NCBI RefSeq assembly: GCF_023705585.1
Contig: NZ_BOQE01000001.1
Span: 3,008,710-3,072,709 of the forward strand
Length of the DNA stretch: 64,000 nucleotides
From: Collibacillus ludicampi
GTDB lineage: Bacteria; Bacillota; Bacilli; Tumebacillales; BOQE01
Direction: 5' to 3'
The notes under the pieces were generated by a model, which saw only the letters and a list, made by a program, of their open reading frames with translations, did no database searches and had not been told where the DNA came from. Below are positions 1 to 7,152 of the stretch, piece after piece. Positions within the stretch are counted from its first letter, which is position 1; each line of letters begins with the position of its first letter. The position numbers and the translations under genes are program-made.

Positions 1-246
1 CAAGTTGGCGGGATTGCGGAACAGATCGTTCACGGGGAGACGGGACTGCTCGTTCCTGTAGATGATGCGATCGCATTGAGTGACGCGTTGCAAAAGTTGA
101 TCGATGATGAAGAATATCGGCAAAAACTTGCCAACGCGGGACGTGAATATGCGTTGAAACATTTCTCTTTGGACCGTGTGGTCAAGGAGTACGGTGAATT
201 GTATAGATCGGTTCTTGAGGGAAATAAAACACGGCAGTCGAATTGA
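1..246 (+). CDS. Glycosyltransferase family 4, C-terminal fragment (5' cut by window)
   Basis: The reading frame is open from base 1 and ends with TGA at 244-246, leaving 81 residues. The N-terminal part of this fragment reads VGGIAEQIVHGETGLLVP, the nucleotide-sugar binding loop typical of retaining GT4 (GT-B fold) glycosyltransferases. The rest is the usual C-terminal helix pair (DALQKLIDDEE, REYALKHFSLDRVVKEY). The acceptor and sugar cannot be told because the N-terminal domain lies outside the window. The stop codon lies inside an intrinsic terminator, so this is the last gene of its transcript. Confidence 0.85.
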   Translation, partial: QVGGIAEQIVHGETGLLVPVDDAIALSDALQKLIDDEEYRQKLANAGREYALKHFSLDRVVKEYGELYRSVLEGNKTRQSN

Positions 247-261
247 CTGTCTTTTTTTTTA
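235..261 (+). terminator. Intrinsic terminator of the GT4 gene
   Basis: CAGTC GAATT GACTG forms a short stem, followed directly by a run of nine Ts. It overlaps the stop codon of the glycosyltransferase. Confidence 0.75.
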
Positions 262-290
262 TGATTCAATATGATTCCTTCAGTCTATCA

Positions 291-335
291 TTGATAGATT
301 ACAGCTTGGTTGCTATAATGTTACCATTGTGTAAC
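291..335 (+). promoter_or_regulatory. Sigma-A promoter with palindromic operator
   Basis: TTGATA (291-296), a 17-nt spacer and TATAAT (314-319) form a near-consensus promoter. The palindrome GTTAC-N6-GTAAC (320-335) follows at once and covers the expected transcription start, where a repressor could sit. The regulator is unknown. Confidence 0.7.
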
Positions 336-349
336 GAAAGAGGTGTACT

Positions 350-1249
350 ATGCTGCGGCGTTTCTATCTCGGATTATTGGCCATTGTCGTCGTTGCAATT
401 GTCATTGCCATATCGAGAGTAGAAGCTTGGGTTTGGTACAATTGGCTGTTTCTTGCCATTCTCATGCTTGATTATAAAAAAGATCAACGAGAAATCGACT
501 GGAGTCAGTTTCTTCCCAAGGGGATTTTGCTTTTGGGGATTCCTTATCTTGTATATAAATATGCCCCAGCTTTCTGGTACATGGTAGCGAAATGGGAGTT
601 TCATAACGTTCATCATCTATGGAACTGGAACGGAGTATTCCGAAAAATTCCATTCAATAATGGCGCGATCTTTCGCGTGTACCACCCTGAATGGCTAACA
701 GCATTTCTTCGCTGGGTTTACCGTTATGGATTTGCTCTCGCTTTATGGGTTGCGGTCATCCGCAGTTTTTTGGCGAAGGACGGGAGGAAGATGTTGCGCT
801 ATGTGCTTTCCGGACATACGCTCCAGCTTCCCCTAATTATTCCTTTCTATATGACGATCATGCTGCAGGAAGTCTGGTACGTTTCAGGCGATCCTGATGG
901 AATGGCGAGGAACTTTACACCTGAACAAGCAGACTATTACACACAAAATTGTTTCCCAAGCATGCATACTTCGATTTCTGTAGCCGTCTTGCTCCTCGCT
1001 CTGAGGGAGAAGGGAAAACTGTTCAAATGGACGATGGTGACCTACTGCAGCTTGATCGTCTATTCGACCCTCTATCTCGAGATCCATTGGGTGCTCGACG
1101 TCATCGGAGGAATCATTCTGGGTTACGTCACTGTTAAGCTTAGCGATCTCTTGTTGGGCAAGATCTGGCCGGAGGCGGAGCAAGTGTCCGGAAAAAGTGC
1201 TCCCGTGGTTCTTCAATCAAAACCGCAAACGCAACAAATGCCCTCTTAG
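350..1249 (+). CDS. PAP2 / inositolphosphotransferase-like membrane phosphatase
   Basis: This is a 299-residue polytopic membrane protein. Two PAP2 signature stretches are visible: NCFPSMHTSISVA near residue 205, holding the catalytic SxxH, and LEIHWVLDVIGG near residue 247, holding the second histidine and aspartate. The long N-terminal membrane part before the signatures resembles the PAP2_3/Aur1-like subgroup, which acts on lipid phosphates or phosphodiesters. About six membrane segments can be counted. The C-terminal 25 residues are polar and probably cytosolic. A strong promoter with an operator-like palindrome precedes it, and it appears monocistronic. The substrate is unknown; polyprenyl or phosphatidyl phosphates are candidates. 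Confidence 0.8.
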   Translation: MLRRFYLGLLAIVVVAIVIAISRVEAWVWYNWLFLAILMLDYKKDQREIDWSQFLPKGILLLGIPYLVYKYAPAFWYMVAKWEFHNVHHLWNWNGVFRKIPFNNGAIFRVYHPEWLTAFLRWVYRYGFALALWVAVIRSFLAKDGRKMLRYVLSGHTLQLPLIIPFYMTIMLQEVWYVSGDPDGMARNFTPEQADYYTQNCFPSMHTSISVAVLLLALREKGKLFKWTMVTYCSLIVYSTLYLEIHWVLDVIGGIILGYVTVKLSDLLLGKIWPEAEQVSGKSAPVVLQSKPQTQQMPS

Positions 1250-1409
1250 CTCGAGGCATAGTCATGCCAACCATAGAAAATGGTTGGCTTTTTCAATGTA
1301 TAGGGAAAATGCCTTTTTTATAGGTTGTAGTTACCCGTCTATACGAATTGGGAGACTTTTGCATTCAATAAGAGTGTGGATGATTCCACCGCAGAAAGGA
1401 GTGCCTGCC

Positions 1410-1502
1410 ATGTACGATATCTTTGGAGGATATACTCGTTGGGCGGTTGTTTTTCTGATTATCTTTGTACTTTTCATCTTGCTGGTACCCGGAAACTATT
1501 AA
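1410..1502 (+). CDS. YjcZ-like sporulation miniprotein (30 aa)
   Basis: The 30-residue frame MYDIFGGYTRWAVVFLIIFVLFILLVPGNY has a polar, glycine- and tyrosine-containing head and one hydrophobic segment ending in VPG. This is the layout of YjcZ/YhfH-type tiny membrane proteins of spore formers. An AAAGGAG ribosome site lies at 1395-1401, 8 nt before the ATG. A clear terminator follows 12 nt after the stop. Family membership is judged by pattern only. Confidence 0.65.
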   Translation: MYDIFGGYTRWAVVFLIIFVLFILLVPGNY

Positions 1503-1514
1503 TCGTATGAAGGG

Positions 1515-1541
1515 TCCGCCTTCACAGGCGGATTTTTTATT
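1515..1541 (+). terminator. Intrinsic terminator
   Basis: TCCGCC-ttcaca-GGCGGA followed by TTTTTTATTTT, just downstream of the miniprotein gene. Confidence 0.85.
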
Positions 1542-1638
1542 TTCCGCATTTTCCCGATAATCAAGCGCTTAAACGGGGGAAGATCATGTATAATATACAA
1601 ATCCATATGCAAACAAGTATACATCTGGAGGAAAACGT

Positions 1639-2232
1639 ATGGGACAATGGATACGGATCATCAATCTCCCTCAAAATCTGATCCTGCTGATGATCATAAA
1701 CGCTCTGGGCACCCTATACGGGTATTATTGGTATGCGGACCAGCTCAAGGCAACGCCCCTGATTTTCTGGCCTGTCGTTCCGGACAGTCCCACATCAAGT
1801 CTCTTCTTTACTTGGGCATTGATCGTATTCTTACGAAAGAAACATTCGCCTTACATCGAATCGTTCGGTGCATTGCTATCCGTTAAATACGGCGTCTGGG
1901 CGGTTGCCATTATTCTTTTTTTCGACAGTCAATCAGGTATGATCAATTCCGCTGATTGGATGCTCATGGTCTCTCATTTTAGTATGGCGGTCGAATCGTT
2001 TTTGTTTCTTCCTCGTTACTCTTTCCGCGGGAGACATATCGCGGCAGCTGGTTGCTGGCTCTTGTTTAACGATCTCATTGATTACACGTTTGATGTTCAT
2101 CCGTGGTTACCCAGTGATACATATGATACGACGATCGGATGGTTGACCGCATGCTTGTCCGGGGCCGTCATTCTTGTGTTCCTTTGGTTGAAAGGTTCGA
2201 AACAAAAAAGAGCAACGTCCATCCTCGAGTGA
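1639..2232 (+). CDS. DUF1405 (YpjA-like) membrane protein
   Basis: The 197-residue integral membrane protein has about six hydrophobic segments. The pattern NALGTLYGYYWYADQL near residue 21, PDSPTSS near residue 49 and FDVHPWLPSDTYD near residue 150 is typical of the DUF1405 family, whose B. subtilis member is YpjA. The conserved acidic and histidine residues between the helices suggest a function in the membrane, but no activity is known. The ATG follows a GGAGG site at 1627-1631. The gene converges with ecfT, whose terminator hairpin lies within its 3' end. Confidence 0.8.
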   Translation: MGQWIRIINLPQNLILLMIINALGTLYGYYWYADQLKATPLIFWPVVPDSPTSSLFFTWALIVFLRKKHSPYIESFGALLSVKYGVWAVAIILFFDSQSGMINSADWMLMVSHFSMAVESFLFLPRYSFRGRHIAAAGCWLLFNDLIDYTFDVHPWLPSDTYDTTIGWLTACLSGAVILVFLWLKGSKQKRATSILE

Positions 2233-2249
2233 GGATAGGCGTTGCTCTT
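2204..2249 (-). terminator. Terminator of the ecf operon
   Basis: Read on the minus strand, AAGAGCAACG pairs with CGTTGCTCTT with an inner ATCCTC/GAGGAT stem, then six Ts. It overlaps the end of the convergent DUF1405 gene. Confidence 0.85.
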
Positions 2250-3048
2250 ACATCTTGTGAAACCAGAACAAGCTGACACTGAGAATCAGGGAAACAATGA
2301 GAGAAATCACATCCATTCGCCGCAAAGATCGTCGATAATATTGGGTTCGTCCGATGTCACCGCGGTACGCGCGTGCATCCATGGCAATTGACAATTCTTC
2401 CGCACGCTCAAACGTATGAATCAACAAGGGGATGACGAGTGAAGCCAAATGGCGCGTGCGACGGATGAATGATCCGTGTTCCAAGTTCGCCCCCCGTGCC
2501 ATTTGTGCAAGTTTGATTCGCTGCCATTCCCGCATAAGGATCGGAAAAAATCGATAGGCGAGCGCGATGGTCATGGCGATCGCATGGACAGGAATTCCGA
2601 ATCGTTTTAAGGGGGCGAACATTCGTTCAAGGCCATTTGCCAGTTCCGTGGGAACGGTTGTCCAACCGAGCAAAGCTGCGGCCAAAAAGAGAAGAGCAAA
2701 TTGCAAGGAAGTAAGCCCTGCCGTATAGAGCCCTTCCCGTGTCACTTGTATAGGTCCCGCAATATAAATCGCATGCCCCTGATCAAAACATATATGAATG
2801 ACTGCCAGAAGTATCATCAGGGGAAAAATGGGACGCAATGCATTCCACACCTCATGCATTCGGGTTTGCGCAAGTATGATTCCGAGAATAATCATAAACG
2901 CGACGGGAACCAGTGAAGGGAACGATTTCACACGATAAAGGTCGACTGCGAGCAAAAGTGTTATGATCCATTTTGTGCGCGGGTCAAGGCGATGCAAGAA
3001 AGAATTACGCTGGATATAAGTACCGATGGACAAGCGGTATTGGGTCAT
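2248..3048 (-). CDS. ecfT: Energy-coupling factor transporter transmembrane protein EcfT
   Basis: EcfT is the membrane scaffold of ECF vitamin importers. It couples the two ATPases to a substrate-binding S component. The 266-residue frame starts RLSIGTYIQRNSFLHRLDPRTKWI, the usual EcfT opening, and contains MARGANLEHGSF, an Ala-Arg-Gly coupling motif that docks on the ATPases. A second coupling motif, AMDARAYRG, lies near the C-terminus. I chose the ATG at 3048 because it overlaps the ecfA2 stop (TGATG), showing translational coupling; an upstream in-frame ATG would reach into ecfA2. It is last in ecfA1-ecfA2-ecfT. Confidence 0.93.
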   Translation of the reverse strand: MTQYRLSIGTYIQRNSFLHRLDPRTKWIITLLLAVDLYRVKSFPSLVPVAFMIILGIILAQTRMHEVWNALRPIFPLMILLAVIHICFDQGHAIYIAGPIQVTREGLYTAGLTSLQFALLFLAAALLGWTTVPTELANGLERMFAPLKRFGIPVHAIAMTIALAYRFFPILMREWQRIKLAQMARGANLEHGSFIRRTRHLASLVIPLLIHTFERAEELSIAMDARAYRGDIGRTQYYRRSLRRMDVISLIVSLILSVSLFWFHKM

Positions 3049-3914
3049 CACCGTGCTTCCTCCATTGTGCGTTTCTTCCACTCATTCAGTATCTCATCTT
3101 TAATCGAGGACAACTGGAACTGTTTCGCATCAAGCTTCCATCCCCTTTTCTTTAGATCGTAGACCACTCGGGCAAGTGAAGGCAGGTCGAGGCCCGCTTC
3201 GAAGAGAGGGGCAGGTGACGCGAGCAATGAGGATAGGTCTCCATCGTACGTAAGACATCCCTCATTCAACACCAGCGCCCTCTTTGCAAAAGGTGCGAAT
3301 TCTCCAATGTCATGCGTTACGCTGATGATCGTGACACCGCGTTCTCGCTGCCAAGCGGCAAGCAGATGCAATAATTCCTTTCGTTGTCCAGGATCCAGTC
3401 CGGCTGTCGGTTCATCAAGAATAAGGATAGCGGGTTCGTACACGAGCGTGCATGCGATAGCGACACGTCTTTTCTCTCCGCCCGATAATTGGAAGGGATT
3501 GCGTTCCCGGTATTGGGAGGGGGAAAGACCAACTGCCGAGAGAGAACGATTGACCCGCTCGTCATATTCACAAGGGGGAACAATTCCTTGTGCTTCGAGT
3601 GCGAACGATACATCTCTTGCTACTTGATCGGCAAAGAGTTGGTGTTCCGGATACTGAAAGACAAGTCCGATATGCCTTCGCCATTTCGTCCACCCATGCT
3701 TGCTTTGCGAAGGATCGATGCCGTCGATCCGAATATGCCCCTTTGTCGGATACAACAGACCATTCAAAAGTTGAACTAGTGTGGACTTGCCCGAGCCTGT
3801 GCGACCGAGCAAACAAACCCATTCCCCTTCCTCGATCGTGAAAGAGATGTCTTTAAGGATGGGGGATGGGTTTCCCGGATAGGAGTATGTCACATGTTCC
3901 ATTACAAGCTGCAT
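3048..3914 (-). CDS. ecfA2: ECF transporter ATP-binding protein EcfA2
   Basis: The 288-residue ABC ATPase has Walker A GRTGSGKST near residue 37, signature LSGGEKRRVAIA near residue 143, Walker B ILILDEPTAGLD and a switch histidine in SVTHD. The C-terminal extension after the ATPase core is typical of ECF ATPases. It pairs with EcfA1 to power vitamin uptake. It overlaps ecfA1 by 13 nt upstream and ecfT by one base downstream. Confidence 0.93.
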   Translation of the reverse strand: MQLVMEHVTYSYPGNPSPILKDISFTIEEGEWVCLLGRTGSGKSTLVQLLNGLLYPTKGHIRIDGIDPSQSKHGWTKWRRHIGLVFQYPEHQLFADQVARDVSFALEAQGIVPPCEYDERVNRSLSAVGLSPSQYRERNPFQLSGGEKRRVAIACTLVYEPAILILDEPTAGLDPGQRKELLHLLAAWQRERGVTIISVTHDIGEFAPFAKRALVLNEGCLTYDGDLSSLLASPAPLFEAGLDLPSLARVVYDLKKRGWKLDAKQFQLSSIKDEILNEWKKRTMEEAR

Positions 3915-4729
3915 AGAGCATTCACCAGATCCTCTTCTGTCATGATCGGAAAAGACAAGGGGACGCCATTTTTTCTCAGTTCATGTGCCAAATGAACCAC
4001 GGGAGGAAGAGATAAGCCATATTTATACAATTCGTTCTCTGGTGAAAAGATATCTGCGGGTGTTCCGTCCAGAACGACTTCTCCATGGTGAAATACGAGA
4101 ACGCGATCGCAGTGTACCGTTTCTTCCAGATGGTGTGTAATCGTTAGCAAAGTTATATGATGTTCCTGATGTAGGGTCTGGATGAGTCTCAGAAGATCAC
4201 GCCTTGCCCGCAGGTCCAGCATGGCAGTCGCTTCGTCGAGAATGAGAATTTGAGGCTTCATCGCCAATGCCGCTGCGATGGCGAGACGTTGTTTTTGCCC
4301 GCCGGAAAGATGTTCCGTCATTTCGTGTTGATACGCGCTCAATCCCGTTTGCACGAGCGCCCATTCGATCCTTTGATCGATTTCCTCCCGCGATAATCCC
4401 AGATTTTCTAGCCCGAAAATCAAATCTTCTCGTACGGTTGCACCGACGATCTGATTTTCCGGGTTTTGAAAGACCATTTGCACTTTTTGCCGGACTTGCC
4501 AAACCTCGCAGTCATCTGCCGGATTCAGACCAAAGACGCGAATCGTCCCTTTCTTCGGTTTTAACAAACCATTGACCAGACGCGCAAACGTCGATTTTCC
4601 TGACCCGTTGCTTCCTACAATTGCCACCCATTCACCTTTACGAATAGTCAAGTCTAAACCTTCAAAAACCGGCGTCACGTTTCTCTTATAATCCGGATAT
4701 CGAAACAAGAGATCCTTGCATTCGATCAT
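3902..4729 (-). CDS. ecfA1: ECF transporter ATP-binding protein EcfA1
   Basis: The 275-residue ABC ATPase has Walker A GSNGSGKST near residue 40, Q-loop VFQNPENQIV, signature LSGGQKQRLAIA and Walker B ILILDEATAMLD. The Ala in DEA instead of DEP is common in EcfA1. The ribosome site GAGGGG lies 7 nt before the ATG. The gene is divergent from bioY across about 100 bp carrying a BirA-type palindrome. The module may therefore serve mainly BioY and be biotin-regulated, although ECF ATPases are often shared by several S components. Confidence 0.93.
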   Translation of the reverse strand: MIECKDLLFRYPDYKRNVTPVFEGLDLTIRKGEWVAIVGSNGSGKSTFARLVNGLLKPKKGTIRVFGLNPADDCEVWQVRQKVQMVFQNPENQIVGATVREDLIFGLENLGLSREEIDQRIEWALVQTGLSAYQHEMTEHLSGGQKQRLAIAAALAMKPQILILDEATAMLDLRARRDLLRLIQTLHQEHHITLLTITHHLEETVHCDRVLVFHHGEVVLDGTPADIFSPENELYKYGLSLPPVVHLAHELRKNGVPLSFPIMTEEDLVNALCSL

Positions 4730-4771
4730 TCGTTTCCCCTCACACTTCTGCTTTTCAACATCCTTTTTTAT

Positions 4772-4803
4772 ATGTTAACATTAACTAGAATTCATGTTAA
4801 CAT
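4772..4803. promoter_or_regulatory. BirA-type biotin operator between ecfA1 and bioY
   Basis: ATGTTAAC (4772-4779) and GTTAACAT (4796-4803) are perfect inverted arms 16 nt apart. This is the arm type and spacing of bipartite BirA operators (TTGTnAAC-N16-GTTnACAA type). It sits 27 nt before the bioY start and 42 nt before ecfA1, so biotin-loaded BirA could repress both directions. Confidence 0.8.
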
Positions 4804-4830
4804 TTTTTGTTGTTGACAGGGGGATAGCAA

Positions 4831-5411
4831 ATGAGACAGTGGAAGACGAGGCAATTGGCTTTTGCCGCACTATTTGCCGCACTTACTGGCGTTTTTTCTT
4901 ATGTGTTCATTCCGATTGGCACGGTTCCGATCACTTTGCAGACATTGGCCGTCATGTTAGCGGGGTGTGTTTTGGGGGCGCGCCTTGGATTTTTAGTCAA
5001 TTGATCTTCGTGCTTCTGATCGGTATCGGTATCATGATCCTACCTGGGGGACGCACGGGATTGGGCGCACTACTCGGACCGACAGGCGGTTACATCGTTT
5101 CTTGGCCGTTTGCCGCATGGCTCATTGGCTGGTTTGCGGAGAAAGCCCAGCAGCGCGATAAACCGGTCATCCTTTTGCTCCTTGGAAATCTGATCGGAGG
5201 AATCCTGCTCGTATATGTTGTGGGCGTTGCATGGCTTTCTCATGCGGCACACCTAACACTGAAACAAGCATTGGCAACGGGAGCTTTCCCGTTTCTTCCG
5301 GGTGATCTTTTGAAGGCGGTGGCTGCCGCTGTGATCGCCGCGGGAGTTGCGAAAGTATACCCCATCGATCGCGTTCTTGGACGCGAATATGATACGAACG
5401 AAACGCTGTAA
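4831..5411 (+). pseudogene. bioY: Biotin transporter S component BioY, interrupted by a -1 frameshift
   Basis: BioY is the biotin-binding membrane component of an ECF importer. From the ATG at 4831 (AGGGGG site at 4818-4823) the first frame reads 54 good BioY residues, through VPITLQTLAVMLAGCVLGARLGF, then hits TGA at 5002. The next frame continues with SQLIFVLLIGIGI and the diagnostic GGRTGLGALLGPTGGYI through to a stop at 5409. The join is at a run of five Ts (4990-4994). One extra T restores a 193-residue BioY of normal length, with no other damage. It could be a recent inactivating deletion, a sequencing error in a homopolymer, or slippage-dependent expression. The operator upstream is intact. 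Confidence 0.85.
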
Positions 5412-5437
5412 TTGACGCTTGCGCTTTACTCCTGACT

Positions 5438-5580
5438 TGAACAACGGGGGTTTGCGGGTGCGCGTGGTTCGTTCGTGAGCCATGAGGTCGTCTTGCACGG
5501 TATCATGTCAATCGTTGCGAGACGACCTTTACAATTGTCTCATGAAAAGTATTACGCCCGCGCACAGCTCTTTTCCATTC
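5438..5580. repeat. Long palindromic element, copy A
   Basis: This imperfect inverted repeat of about 140 bp lies between the convergent bioY and cytochrome c genes. Inner arms GAGGTCGTCTTGCA and TGCGAGACGACCT flank a loop of about 18 nt; outer arms GTGCGCG and CGCGCAC close it. The right half carries ATTACGCCC as in copies B and C. The left half lacks part of the GGCGTATGCTTT segment seen in the others. It is the most diverged of the four sites together with copy D. Confidence 0.75.
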
Positions 5581-5619
5581 ATCTGTTGCCTTCATGCGGC
5601 GGACGACCACCGCCTTCTG

Positions 5620-6027
5620 TCATTTCTGATCTTTTAATGAGGCGATAAAGGAAGCCACTTCTTTTTCTTTACCTTTAACGAGCCCCGCAGGCATCTGCCC
5701 CTTATCCCCACGCTTACCGTCTATCAATATCTTTTCGATTTCTTCTGGCTTATACTTCTTTGCCGCTTCATAGAGGGATGGACCTACCTGTCCTTTCAAA
5801 TCGGATCCATGACATCCCGCACAAGTGGTCATCACGATGTTTTTTGCGTCATCATTTGCACCGCCCGAGTTTGTGCTTTTTGTATCAGAGACGGCATCTT
5901 TTTTCCCATCGTTCGTCTGCACCGCTTTCTGGTTCTTGATACCTGTCGTGATAACTCCCGCTGCAAATGCCAGCCCTATCAAGAAGGGGATACCGGCGAC
6001 GAGAAGTGCTTTGACATTTCGATTCAT
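5620..6027 (-). CDS. Membrane-anchored c-type cytochrome
   Basis: The 135-residue protein has an N-terminal membrane anchor (residues 8-28), a polar Asn/Asp/Ser-rich linker, and a class I cytochrome c domain with heme site CAGCH near residue 70 and a distal methionine in KGQMPAG near residue 112. This is the build of the B. subtilis CccA (cytochrome c-550) type of small electron carrier facing outward from the membrane. I start at MNRNVK; an ATG four codons upstream abuts the GGAGG site too closely, although spacing to the chosen start is long (12 nt). It is monocistronic and converges with bioY. Confidence 0.88.
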   Translation of the reverse strand: MNRNVKALLVAGIPFLIGLAFAAGVITTGIKNQKAVQTNDGKKDAVSDTKSTNSGGANDDAKNIVMTTCAGCHGSDLKGQVGPSLYEAAKKYKPEEIEKILIDGKRGDKGQMPAGLVKGKEKEVASFIASLKDQK

Positions 6028-6197
6028 ACCCTCGCTCATCCTCCCTTAATTGCATCTAACGTATCATATAATTCTTTTGATTCTTACATGCGTATAAATG
6101 ACATCGTCGGGGTAACAGGGAAACAAGTTCGTCTTTTTGCTAGATGAGTTGAATACAGTAAAAGCAGACAGATTGTAAAGGATGAAGGGGACTGCCT

Positions 6198-7085
6198 ATG
6201 ACCCAACACACGCTCACGTTTACACTCAAGAAAATGGGGGAAAAACCTGCCGAACCTTTAACCGCAAAAGCCGTCCGACAAACGCTGCCGGAACGGAGTT
6301 ATGAAGGGGTCTTGCGTGAAATCGATGCGCTGATTGGCTTGGAACCCGTTAAAGGTGCCATTCGGGAGCTTGCCCATTATACGGCGGTACAACAATATCG
6401 TCGCAAGGCAGGGTGGAAAACGCCCTCGATGTCGTTGCATATGGCGTTTCTCGGCAATCCTGGTACCGGTAAGACAACGATTGCGCGCCTATTAGCGAAA
6501 CTTTTTCACCGCCTCGGGGTGATCAAGGAAGAGAAGTTTCGCGAAGTCAGTCGCGTGAATTTGGTCGGTAATTATGTGGGGCATACGGCAAAAGACACCT
6601 ATGCGGTTCTTGAGGAATCGAAAGGAGGGGTGTTGTTTATCGATGAAGCGTATGCACTTGTGAAAGAAAACCCGAATGATTTTGGGATTGAAGCGGTAGA
6701 AACCATTCTCAAATATATGGAAGACCATCGCAATGAGATCATCATCATTTTTGCCGGTTATCAAGATCAAATGAAGAAGTTTCTCAAAAGCAACCCGGGG
6801 CTCGCTTCTCGTATCCCGTATCAGTTGCTTTTTCCCGATTATGAGACGAACGAATTGATAAGGATCGCGAGACAAATGGCACAAGAGTACGATTACAGAC
6901 TCCATGAATTATATGAAAAGGAATTGGAGCGGATCTGTTTTCGTGAACGACAAAAGGAAAATTTTTCAAACGCCCGATTTGTCCGCAATAAACTGGAAGC
7001 CAGCATCCGTAAACAAAATGCTCGAATCACACGACAAGGATTTACGGAGGCGGAATTAAATCTATTGTTGAAAGAAGATCTGTAG
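6198..7085 (+). CDS. spoVK: Stage V sporulation protein K, AAA+ ATPase
   Basis: The 295-residue AAA+ protein of the CbbX/SpoVK family shows Walker A GNPGTGKTT near residue 92, Walker B GGVLFIDEAYAL near residue 143, and the sensor/arginine-finger region GLASRIPYQLLFPDY near residue 203. The N-terminal stretch IDALIGLEPVKGAIRELAHY is the family's linker. SpoVK is needed late in spore maturation in B. subtilis and its substrate is unknown. A short distinctive N-terminus (FTLKKMGEKPAEPLTAK) precedes the core. It stands alone in its transcript. The sequence after its stop can fold into the hairpin described at 7105. Confidence 0.9.
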   Translation: MTQHTLTFTLKKMGEKPAEPLTAKAVRQTLPERSYEGVLREIDALIGLEPVKGAIRELAHYTAVQQYRRKAGWKTPSMSLHMAFLGNPGTGKTTIARLLAKLFHRLGVIKEEKFREVSRVNLVGNYVGHTAKDTYAVLEESKGGVLFIDEAYALVKENPNDFGIEAVETILKYMEDHRNEIIIIFAGYQDQMKKFLKSNPGLASRIPYQLLFPDYETNELIRIARQMAQEYDYRLHELYEKELERICFRERQKENFSNARFVRNKLEASIRKQNARITRQGFTEAELNLLLKEDL

Positions 7086-7104
7086 AGTACGGTTCCACAT
7101 AAAA

Positions 7105-7145
7105 GATCCTCCTCCTAACCATGCTAAGCGAAAAGGAGGAGGATT
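7105..7145 (+). promoter_or_regulatory. RBS-masking hairpin upstream of the secreted-protein gene
   Basis: ATCCTCCTCCT (7106-7116) is perfectly complementary to AGGAGGAGGAT (7134-7144), with a 17-nt loop. The right arm is the ribosome binding site of the gene starting at 7153. No U-run follows, so this is not a standard terminator. Folding would hide the site and gate translation. Confidence 0.7.
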
Positions 7146-7152
7146 CTGTCAT

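Noticed and set aside
884-1216. Minus-strand frame of 110 codons inside the PAP2 gene
   Set aside because: It is the reverse shadow of a clear gene and has no signals of its own.
4794-5001. Alternative N-terminus for bioY starting at 4794 in the second frame
   Set aside because: It reads non-BioY residues and lies in the BirA operator; the true N-terminus is in the other frame from 4831.
5592-5620. GGCGG/CCGCC hairpin downstream of the cytochrome c gene as a terminator
   Set aside because: No U run follows on the minus strand.
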